From assembly GCA_030067055.1 (NCBI GenBank), contig JASJAL010000091.1, positions 1 to 7,892 on the forward strand: a DNA stretch of 7,892 nucleotides, in the 5' to 3' direction. Below the pieces are notes generated by a model. The model did no database searches and was not told the DNA's origin. It saw only the letters and a program-made list of their open reading frames with translations. Numbering within the stretch: the stretch's first letter is position 1; every line of letters begins with the position of its first letter. The stretch comes from Kiloniellales bacterium (GTDB lineage Bacteria; Pseudomonadota; Alphaproteobacteria; Kiloniellales; JAKSBE01). Shown here one piece after another: positions 1 to 5,483 of the stretch. The translations under genes were made by a program, and so were the position numbers.

Positions 1-1700
1 CGGCGCCACTGGAAGCGGGCCTCCGACTTGCGCCCGACCTTCCAATAGGCATCGCCCAGATGATCGTTGATCACCGGGTCGTGGGGCCGCAGCTCGACCG
101 CGCGTTCCAGGTACTTCACTGCATTGTCGTACTCGCCGACGCGGTAGTAGACCCAGCCCAGGCTGTCGACGATGTAGCCGTCGTCCGGCCGCAGCTCGAC
201 CGCACGGTTCAGCATGCCCTTGGCACGGTCGAGGTTCATCTTCTTCTCGACCCATGAATAGGCCAGATAGTTCATCACGTAGGGCTGCTCAGGCTCGAAC
301 TCCAAGGCCTTGAGGAAATCCGCCTCGGCGCGGTCCCAGGCGTCGGTCCGCTCCAGCGCGATGCCCCGGAAGTAAAGGACCGACCAGTGCCGGGGCTGAG
401 GCTCGCCGATCCGCTCCAGCGCCCTGTCGTAGGCAGCGACCGCTTCCTCGAAGCGCTCCTGGGTGCGCAGGAGGTTGCCCATGTAGTAGAGCGGTTCGAA
501 ATGCTCTGGCTGACGGGCCGCCAGGTCGTCGAAACGCGCGACCGCGTCGTCGACCCGCTTCTGCCGGCCAAACTCTTCGGCGATCCGCAACTGCACCGAC
601 CAGTAATAGGGCGAGTCCTCGCTGACCATCTCGTAGGCCGCGATCGACTCGGAGCCGCGACCCTGCTGCTGCAAGATCTCGCCCTTCAGGACCTGGGCCG
701 CATCGAAGGTGGGCCGCAGACGCAAGGCGAGGTGGGTGTAGATCAGCGCCATGTCCTCGGAGCGTTCCTGACCGAGCAGGCTGCCGAGACTGAATAGCGA
801 CTCAGCGAAGCCCGTGCTGGCATCCGAGACCTCGGCCTTGGGCTTCTCGCCCTTGGAGAGACGTTCCAGCATGGTATCGAAGAAAGTGGTCTCGGGACTC
901 CGAGACAGGACCTCGCGGTAGGATTCCTCGGCCTTTTCCGGATGTCCGAGGCGCTCGTAGGCGTTGCCGGACAGGACCGCGAGCCGGAGCCAGGGTCGCC
1001 CGGAGGCTTCCCGGGCCCGATCGTAGTCGGCCTCGGCCGCCGCCGTTTCGCCAGCCGCGTCGAGCAGCAGCGCCATCTGCAGATGGTAGACCGCCTCGAA
1101 GCCGTTGACCTGCGCGAGCGCGCCGACCCGTTCCAGCGCCTGCTGTTTGTTGCCGTCGCCCAAAGCGACCCAGGCGCCCGCGATGCTGGAAACGACCTGG
1201 GCCAGGCCTTCGCTCGGCATCGCCGCGATCTGCGCCTCGGCTTCCGGGTAGTCGCCGCGAAGCATGGCATCGACCGTGAGCACCAGCCGTGCGGTGGCGT
1301 GGTCCGGCCGAACCTGGACCAGACGTTTTGCCAGATCGACCGCCTCGACGTCCCGGCCGTCCCCGGCCGCCAGAGCAAAGGCCCGTGCCAGGATCTGCAG
1401 GTTGTCCGGATCGAGCTCCAGCGCCCGCAGCATGAAATCCGCGGCAAGCGAGAGATCCCGTTGCCGGTCCGCGTGCCGGCCCGCCAGGTAGTGACCATAG
1501 GGCGAGCGGGACAACCTGTAGCCGCTGGTCTCCGCGCCGTCGGCCGCGGCGAGCAGCACCGGCTCGTCGCTCCGCTGCCCGACACTGGCGCTCTCGGTGT
1601 GCGATTCGCAGCCAGCCAGAAGGCCCGCGGCAAAGACGGGCGCCACGATCGGCATCCATTTTCCACGGCCTGGCCTCAGATCGGTCATCCTCGGCACCAT
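1..1700 (-). CDS. Tetratricopeptide-repeat lipoprotein, 3' end outside the window
   Basis: The frame stays open from an ATG at 1700 to the left edge, giving 566 codons plus two bases. The N-terminus has a basic stretch, a hydrophobic segment and a lipobox, Leu-Leu-Ala-Gly-Cys, with Cys at residue 31, so the product should be exported and lipidated. Glu follows the Cys, and final membrane placement cannot be decided. The rest is helical repeat sequence with TPR signatures, clearest near the visible C-terminal end: LGWVYYRVGEYDNAVKYLERA begins at about residue 514 and is followed by NDHLGDAYWKVGRKSEA. TPR arrays bind other proteins, so a scaffold role in the envelope is inferred; no enzyme motif is visible. 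The start at 1700 has GGAG four bases upstream. A second in-frame ATG at 1688 would shorten the protein by four residues and still keep the lipobox. It lies 138 bases downstream of the ETF-QO gene on the same strand. Family is certain; exact role is unknown. Confidence 0.92.
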   Translation of the reverse strand, partial: MVPRMTDLRPGRGKWMPIVAPVFAAGLLAGCESHTESASVGQRSDEPVLLAAADGAETSGYRLSRSPYGHYLAGRHADRQRDLSLAADFMLRALELDPDNLQILARAFALAAGDGRDVEAVDLAKRLVQVRPDHATARLVLTVDAMLRGDYPEAEAQIAAMPSEGLAQVVSSIAGAWVALGDGNKQQALERVGALAQVNGFEAVYHLQMALLLDAAGETAAAEADYDRAREASGRPWLRLAVLSGNAYERLGHPEKAEESYREVLSRSPETTFFDTMLERLSKGEKPKAEVSDASTGFAESLFSLGSLLGQERSEDMALIYTHLALRLRPTFDAAQVLKGEILQQQGRGSESIAAYEMVSEDSPYYWSVQLRIAEEFGRQKRVDDAVARFDDLAARQPEHFEPLYYMGNLLRTQERFEEAVAAYDRALERIGEPQPRHWSVLYFRGIALERTDAWDRAEADFLKALEFEPEQPYVMNYLAYSWVEKKMNLDRAKGMLNRAVELRPDDGYIVDSLGWVYYRVGEYDNAVKYLERAVELRPHDPVINDHLGDAYWKVGRKSEARFQWR

Positions 1701-1718
1701 GTCGCTCCGGATCGTTTT

Positions 1719-1745
1719 GGCGGAAGCCCGCCGGCCAAGGGCCGG
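1719..1745 (-). other. Two overlapping GC-rich hairpins in the TPR gene leader
   Basis: Two perfect inverted repeats lie just before the TPR lipoprotein start. One is a 6-bp stem with a 3-base loop (1731-1745, CCGGCC/GGCCGG). The other is a 5-bp stem with a 4-base loop (1719-1732, GGCGG/CCGCC). They share two bases, so only one full stem could form at a time. In transcript sense they are followed by AAAA rather than a T-run, so they are not a terminator. A role in translation or mRNA stability is possible, but GC-rich DNA produces such stems by chance. Confidence 0.3.
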
Positions 1746-1758
1746 TCCGGGTAACTTA

Positions 1759-1788
1759 ACTTTACATGACCCTATGAGCCTTCGACAA
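1759..1788 (-). promoter_or_regulatory. Weak candidate promoter for the TPR lipoprotein gene
   Basis: On the minus strand, TTGTCG (1783-1788) and TAAAGT (1759-1764) are separated by 18 bases. Each matches four of six bases of the sigma-70 type -35 and -10 elements. This is the most AT-rich part of the 138-base gap between the ETF-QO stop and the TPR start. It would let the TPR gene be transcribed alone, although read-through from ETF-QO is equally possible because I see no clear terminator between them. Confidence 0.25.
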
Positions 1789-1838
1789 CTCTCCCGCAAG
1801 CCCTCTCCCAGGGAAAGCATTGGGAAAACACGCCTGGC

Positions 1839-3491
1839 TCACATATTCGGGTAGTTCGGCCCACCGGTCCCTTCGGGCGTGACCCAGTTAATATTCTGGG
1901 TCGGATCCTTGATATCGCAAGTCTTGCAGTGCACGCAGTTCTGGGCGTTGATCTGCAGCCGAGGATTGCTGCCGTCGTCGTCGCGCAGGATCTCGTAGAC
2001 ACCGGCCGGGCAATAGCGCTGTTCCGGGGCGTCGTAGAGCGCGAGATTATGGTCGATGGCAACGGCGGGGTCCTTCAGCTGCAGGTGGACCGGCTGATCT
2101 TCTTCATGATTCGTATTGGAAAGGTAAACAGATGATAAACGATCGAAGGAGATCACACCGTCCGGCTTGGGATAGTCGATTTTCGGCATATCCTTGGCCG
2201 GCTTCAGGCTCTCGTGGTCCGGCCGCGTGTGGCGAAGGGTCCAGGGCGCCTTGCCGCCCAGCACCCTGAGGTCGATGCCGCCATAGAGCATGCCTCCGAA
2301 GAGGCCCCACTTGCCAAAAGCCGGGCGGAAGTTGCGGGCCCGGTGCAGCTCATCGTGAACCCAGGAAGCCTCGAACTTCTTCGGATAGGCCGACAGCTCG
2401 GCCTCGGCCCCCTCGCCGGCCTGCAAGGCCTCGGCGGCGGCCTCGGCGGCCAGCATGCCGGTCTTCATGGCGTTGTGGCTGCCCTTGATCTTGGGAACGT
2501 TGAGGAATCCGGCCGAGCATCCGATCAGGACCCCGCCCGGGAAAACCAGCTTGGGAATCGCCTGCAGGCCGCCCTCGTTCAGCGCCCGGGCGCCGTAGAC
2601 CAGGCGCTTGCCGCCCTCCAGCATTGGCCGGATCGCCGGATGGGTCTTGAAGCGCTGGAATTCCTGGAAGGGCGAGAGGTGCGGGTTCTCGTAGTCGAGC
2701 CCGACGACGTAGCCGACGTAGGCCTGATTGTCCTCGAGATGATAGATGAAGGACCCGCCCCAGGTCTTGCTGTCCACCGGCCAGCCCGCGCTGTGGATCA
2801 CCAGGCCCTGCTGGTGTTGCGTGGGATCGAGCTGCCAGAGCTCCTTGATGCCGAGCCCGAAGGTCTGGGGGTCGACGCCCTCGCGCAGGCCGAAGTGGGC
2901 CATCAGCTGCTTCGACAGTGAGCCGCGGCAGCCCTCGCCGAAGAAGGTGTACTTGCCGTGCAGCTCCATGCCGGGCTCGAAGCTGTCCTTGGGCTGACCG
3001 TCGCGGCCAATGCCCATGGCGCCGGTGGCGACGCCCTTGACTCGTCCGTCGTCGTGAAACAGCACCTCGGCCGCGGGAAAGCCCGGATAGATTTCGGCGC
3101 CCAGGGCCTCGGCCTGTTCCGCCAGCCAGCGGCAGACGTTGCCCAGCGAAACGATGTAGTTGCCCTTGTTGTGCATCTGCCCCGGCATGGTCCAGATCGG
3201 CACGGAAAACGCGCCTTTTTCGGTCAGCATCAAGAATTTCTCGGCGCTGACCGGGCTGTTCAGCGGGGCGCCCTTGTCTTTCCAGTCCGGGATCAGCTCG
3301 TCCAGCGCCCGGGGTTCGAGCACCGCACCCGAGAGGATATGCGCGCCGACCTCGGAGCCCTTTTCCAGGACGCAGACGCTGATTTCCCGTCCGGTCTCGG
3401 CGCTCAGCTGGCGCAGGCGGATCGCCGCGGCCAGACCTGCCGGTCCGGCGCCGACGATCACCACGTCGTATTCCATCGCCTCTCGTTCCAT
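1839..3491 (-). CDS. etf-QO: Electron transfer flavoprotein-ubiquinone oxidoreductase (ETF-QO)
   Basis: This enzyme takes electrons from reduced electron transfer flavoprotein, which collects them from acyl-CoA and amino-acid dehydrogenases, and passes them to ubiquinone at the membrane. The 550-residue length is normal for bacterial forms. An FAD-binding GAGPAG motif is at residues 14-19. The conserved ubiquinone-region signature [18 protein letters not shown] is present. At the C-terminus Cys494, Cys519, Cys522 and Cys525 have the spacing of the known [4Fe-4S] ligands (25, 3, 3), followed by the typical DPTQNINW. All cofactor motifs look intact, so it should be active. The start at 3491 has GGGGAG nine bases upstream; a second ATG at 3476 is possible and would remove only five residues. 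The ETF subunit genes (etfA/etfB) are not in the window. It is divergent from the gene at 3749, and the TPR lipoprotein follows it on the same strand. Confidence 0.97.
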   Translation of the reverse strand: MEREAMEYDVVIVGAGPAGLAAAIRLRQLSAETGREISVCVLEKGSEVGAHILSGAVLEPRALDELIPDWKDKGAPLNSPVSAEKFLMLTEKGAFSVPIWTMPGQMHNKGNYIVSLGNVCRWLAEQAEALGAEIYPGFPAAEVLFHDDGRVKGVATGAMGIGRDGQPKDSFEPGMELHGKYTFFGEGCRGSLSKQLMAHFGLREGVDPQTFGLGIKELWQLDPTQHQQGLVIHSAGWPVDSKTWGGSFIYHLEDNQAYVGYVVGLDYENPHLSPFQEFQRFKTHPAIRPMLEGGKRLVYGARALNEGGLQAIPKLVFPGGVLIGCSAGFLNVPKIKGSHNAMKTGMLAAEAAAEALQAGEGAEAELSAYPKKFEASWVHDELHRARNFRPAFGKWGLFGGMLYGGIDLRVLGGKAPWTLRHTRPDHESLKPAKDMPKIDYPKPDGVISFDRLSSVYLSNTNHEEDQPVHLQLKDPAVAIDHNLALYDAPEQRYCPAGVYEILRDDDGSNPRLQINAQNCVHCKTCDIKDPTQNINWVTPEGTGGPNYPNM

Positions 3492-3518
3492 CGGCCCTGT
3501 CTCCCCAGTTGATCGACG

Positions 3519-3536
3519 GCGCCCGGCCGCGGGCGC
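3519..3536 (-). other. GC-rich hairpin in the ETF-QO leader
   Basis: A perfect 7-bp inverted repeat (GCGCCCG/CGGGCGC) with a 4-base loop lies 27 bases upstream of the ETF-QO start codon and downstream of the candidate promoter, so it would be in the mRNA leader. No T-run follows it. It may stabilise the message or be chance structure in GC-rich DNA. Confidence 0.25.
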
Positions 3537-3571
3537 GCCGTTCTCCGGTCTTTCCCTAAGCCCCGCCTCGC

Positions 3572-3600
3572 GGTATAGCCGAACGCCCGCGGGTCGCCAA
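3572..3600 (-). promoter_or_regulatory. etf-QO: Candidate promoter for ETF-QO
   Basis: On the minus strand TTGGCG (3595-3600) and TATACC (3572-3577) are separated by exactly 17 bases, each matching four of six consensus bases, including the strongly conserved TTG and TATA parts. It lies about 80 bases upstream of the ETF-QO start in a 257-base divergent intergenic region, the right place for such a promoter. An inverted repeat overlaps the -35 element and is listed separately. Confidence 0.4.
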
Positions 3601-3615
3601 GCCAGGCCGCTTGGC
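3596..3615. promoter_or_regulatory. Inverted repeat GCCAAGC-N6-GCTTGGC, candidate operator
   Basis: A perfect 7-bp dyad with a 6-base spacer, 20 bases in total, covers five of the six bases of the candidate ETF-QO -35 element. Size and symmetry fit a binding site for a dimeric repressor, which here would block RNA polymerase. No regulator gene is in the window to pair it with, so the identity of any binding protein is unknown. Confidence 0.35.
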
Positions 3616-3748
3616 CCGCCACTCTAAACCGATGCTTCACCAGGAAGCGATCAAATGGCCCTGTCCCACGGGTTCGGGGCCTCGCGTTCTCGCACGGCAT
3701 AGTCGTGATGCCCCGGAAGAGCGCTGCTTGCATAGCTAGGTAGGGACC

Positions 3749-4309
3749 ATGCTACTGGACCGCACGATAAAGGAACTCATCGTCCGCCAGGCGCTGGTAG
3801 ACGTCCATCGCGAGCACATGACCGACAGCTTCGTCAGCGGCGCGATCATCGAGATGTCCGACCGCTTCCTCTACCTCAGGCGCTTCGACGACGAGGGCCG
3901 CTACGATGGCCTCTCGATCCTGCGCAAGGACGACGTCACGCGCCTGGCCTGGGGCGGCAACGAGCGCGAGGGCATCACGCGCCTGGTTCGTCGAGACGGC
4001 AAGCTGCCCGAAAGGCCCAAGATCGAGCTCGACTCCTTCCAGTCGGTGATCCGGACCTTGGACGCCCATTTCGGCCACGCCGTGCTCTTCGCCGAGGAGC
4101 TGGACAGCGACCTGGCCGCTGCCGGAGAGGTCGAGGAGATGGACGAGGAGACCGTGGTCTTGCAGCTCTACGGGTCGAAGGAGAGTCTCGACCGTCCCCA
4201 TAGCCTGCTGCACCTCTCAGATGTCACCCGGGTCGAGGCCGATACCATACATCTGCGCAACCTGATCGCCTTGCACCAGACTGCGACCCCTCGGGTGGAG
4301 ACTTCGTGA
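3749..4309 (+). CDS. Unrecognised 186-residue protein with an internal duplication
   Basis: I do not recognise a named family. The ATG is preceded by AGGTAGGG three bases upstream, and composition and codon bias match the neighbouring genes, so this looks like a real gene. There is no signal peptide or membrane segment; the protein should be cytoplasmic. Two segments look related. Residues 31-65 and 126-161 both begin with Gly and end with the identical Asp-Val-Thr-Arg, and share Glu and Met near the start (GAIIEM and GEVEEM) plus alternating hydrophobic residues typical of beta strands. The pattern suggests two small beta domains, perhaps barrel-like, joined by a helical linker (about residues 90-122); this fold is inference. 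No catalytic motif is visible. It is the first gene of the rightward set, divergent from ETF-QO, and the glycosylase starts 172 bases after its stop. That gap has no clear promoter or terminator, so co-transcription is possible. Confidence 0.8.
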   Translation: MLLDRTIKELIVRQALVDVHREHMTDSFVSGAIIEMSDRFLYLRRFDDEGRYDGLSILRKDDVTRLAWGGNEREGITRLVRRDGKLPERPKIELDSFQSVIRTLDAHFGHAVLFAEELDSDLAAAGEVEEMDEETVVLQLYGSKESLDRPHSLLHLSDVTRVEADTIHLRNLIALHQTATPRVETS

Positions 4310-4481
4310 GATGCTCTCGAAGCGCTTCCACCCCGGGCCGAAGCACGCTATTTAGGGGGTACGGCGCCGGGAAACCGCAAAGGGTGGTGTCTGGCGCAGA
4401 TGTCGAGCCGCCTTGGCAAAAGCCTCGGCAACTGCAACGCAGGCGCCCTTGCGCAACCGCACCGGAAGCTTTCATCCGCCC

Positions 4482-5369
4482 ATGCCGCCGTCCCTGAACC
4501 ACACTGACGCTGCCCTGGCTGCCCTGACCTGGCAGATCGAAATCGGTGCGGACGAGGCGATCGGCACGGAAGCGGTCGACCGCTTCGCGCGTTCGGCGGA
4601 GGCGGCTGAAGCGGCGCGGGCGAAGCGGCCGGCCGAGGATGCGGCCCGGGCCGCGACGGGTCATGCGCCGCGCAGGGACGCGGCACGGGCACCGGACGGT
4701 CAGCAAGGCTTCTGGGAGGCGGCGCCGGCCGCGCTGCGTTCGGGCAGCGACGCCGTCGCCACGGCGCGCCGGCTCGCCGCGGGCGCCCGGAACGTCGAGG
4801 AGCTGCGCGCCGCCTTGGCCGGCTTCGACGGCTGCCCCCTGAAGCAGACGGCGACCAACCTGGTCTTCGCCGACGGGAATCCGCGGGCCCGCTATATGAT
4901 TGTCGGCGAGGCGCCGGGACCTCAGGAGGACCGCCAGGGCACCCCCTTCGTCGGCCCCAGCGGCAAGCTGCTCGACGCCATGCTGGCCGCCATCGGCCTG
5001 AACCGCGAGAGCGTCTACATCACCAACATGCTGTTCTGGCGGCCGCCGGGCAACCGCACCCCGACCGCCGCCGAGATCGCCACCTGCCTGCCCTTCACCG
5101 AGCGGCACATCGAGTTGGTGGCACCCGACTACCTCATGATGGTCGGCGGCTCCTCGGCCAAGTCCCTCCTCGGCCGCAGCGAGGGCATCCTCAAGCTACG
5201 TGGCCGCTGGTTCCACTATCAGTCGCCGGGGATGGCCGCGCCGATCCCGGCCTTGGCCACGCTCCATCAGGCCTATCTCTTGCGCCAGCCGGCTCAAAAG
5301 CGCCTGGCTTGGCGCGATTTCTTGAGCTTCCGCGAGGCCTTCACCAGCGGCAGCGATCCGGCCGCCTGA
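4482..5369 (+). CDS. Uracil-DNA glycosylase, family 4-like
   Basis: This enzyme excises uracil from DNA as the first step of base excision repair in the cytoplasm. With the ATG at 4482 it has 295 residues. The catalytic domain fills the C-terminal two thirds. GEAPGPQED begins at residue 142, the active-site motif of family 4, followed by [13 protein letters not shown]. Then come Asn182 in [13 protein letters not shown], and the second motif with His262 (LHQAYLLR, where Pro usually follows His). Of the four cysteines that hold the [4Fe-4S] cluster in characterised family 4 enzymes, only Cys118 and Cys202 are present; Lys121 and Trp186 stand where the other two belong. The N-terminal 110 residues hold an initial helix-like piece ([12 protein letters not shown]) and an Ala/Arg-rich, probably flexible linker. 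The frame is open further upstream, with a possible TTG start at 4413 (318 residues), but 4482 places the WQIE segment near the N-terminus and is preferred. No strong ribosome binding site is seen at either. Confidence 0.92.
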   Translation: MPPSLNHTDAALAALTWQIEIGADEAIGTEAVDRFARSAEAAEAARAKRPAEDAARAATGHAPRRDAARAPDGQQGFWEAAPAALRSGSDAVATARRLAAGARNVEELRAALAGFDGCPLKQTATNLVFADGNPRARYMIVGEAPGPQEDRQGTPFVGPSGKLLDAMLAAIGLNRESVYITNMLFWRPPGNRTPTAAEIATCLPFTERHIELVAPDYLMMVGGSSAKSLLGRSEGILKLRGRWFHYQSPGMAAPIPALATLHQAYLLRQPAQKRLAWRDFLSFREAFTSGSDPAA

Positions 5370-5384
5370 CCATGAACCGCATCG

Positions 5385-5399
5385 TTAACCGGATGTTAT
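5385..5399 (+). promoter_or_regulatory. CtrA-like motif TTAA-N7-TTAT
   Basis: TTAACCGGATGTTAT lies in the gap between the glycosylase and the lytic transglycosylase, 16 bases after the glycosylase stop. The alphaproteobacterial cell-cycle regulator CtrA binds TTAA-N7-TTAA, so this differs from consensus at one base of the second half. It stands out in GC-rich DNA, but a single near match is weak evidence. Confidence 0.3.
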
Positions 5400-5413
5400 C
5401 GAGAACATTTGAT
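5385..5413 (+). promoter_or_regulatory. Candidate promoter for the lytic transglycosylase
   Basis: TTAACC (5385-5390) and TTTGAT (5408-5413) are 17 bases apart and each matches four of six sigma-70 consensus bases. It is the most AT-rich part of the 114-base gap before the transglycosylase and would give a leader of about 65 bases. The -35 element is shared with the CtrA-like motif. GATAAA at 5411-5416 is an alternative -10 with poorer spacing. Confidence 0.27.
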
Positions 5414-5444
5414 AAAGAGGCCCGAGGCATTGGTTGCGGCAGCA

Positions 5445-5458
5445 TTAACCACCGTTAG
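5445..5458 (+). promoter_or_regulatory. Second TTAACC-type motif
   Basis: TTAACCACCGTTAG contains TTAACCAC, a seven-of-eight match to the CtrA half-site TTAACCAT, and TTAA-N6-TTAG, one base short of the full-site spacing. It starts exactly 60 bases after the first CtrA-like motif and 39 bases before the transglycosylase start codon. Confidence 0.22.
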
Positions 5459-5470
5459 TTTCTGCGCCCG

Positions 5471-5477
5471 AGGGGAG
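5471..5477 (+). promoter_or_regulatory. slt: Ribosome binding site that fixes the transglycosylase start
   Basis: AGGGGAG lies six bases before GTG at 5484, an ideal distance. The protein read from this GTG begins with a normal signal peptide. The frame extends further upstream, but the added residues have no such site and would bury the signal peptide. Confidence 0.7.
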
Positions 5478-5483
5478 TGCTTA

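Noticed and set aside
743..1666. Long minus-strand open frames of 307 and 285 codons
   Set aside because: They are out-of-frame shadows of the TPR lipoprotein, whose true frame is open from 1700 to the left edge with clear TPR motifs; the shadows are low-complexity Arg/Ala/Gly-rich.
1800..1838. Possible terminator after ETF-QO (TCCCA/TGGGA stem)
   Set aside because: The stem is only five base pairs with a ten-base loop and no T-run follows on the minus strand.
3458..3733. 91-codon minus-strand open frame in the divergent intergenic region
   Set aside because: It overlaps the ETF-QO start on the same strand in another frame, covers the likely promoter, and has no recognisable sequence features.
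4319..4328. Perfect 10-base palindrome GAAGCGCTTC after the unknown gene
   Set aside because: It has no loop, no T-run and no second copy nearby, so it is neither a terminator nor a convincing operator.
4306..4497. 63-codon plus-strand frame overlapping the end of the unknown gene at GTGAGATG
   Set aside because: The overlap resembles coupled translation, but the product is Arg/Pro-rich with unordered cysteines and runs into the glycosylase start out of frame.
4224..5108. 294-codon minus-strand open frame opposite the glycosylase
   Set aside because: Its product is Gly/Arg-rich with no family likeness and lies antisense to a well-supported gene; high GC content creates such frames.
5372..5458. 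28-codon plus-strand frame directly after the glycosylase stop
   Set aside because: It has a poor ribosome binding site, covers the candidate promoter of the transglycosylase, and shows no leader-peptide pattern of repeated codons.
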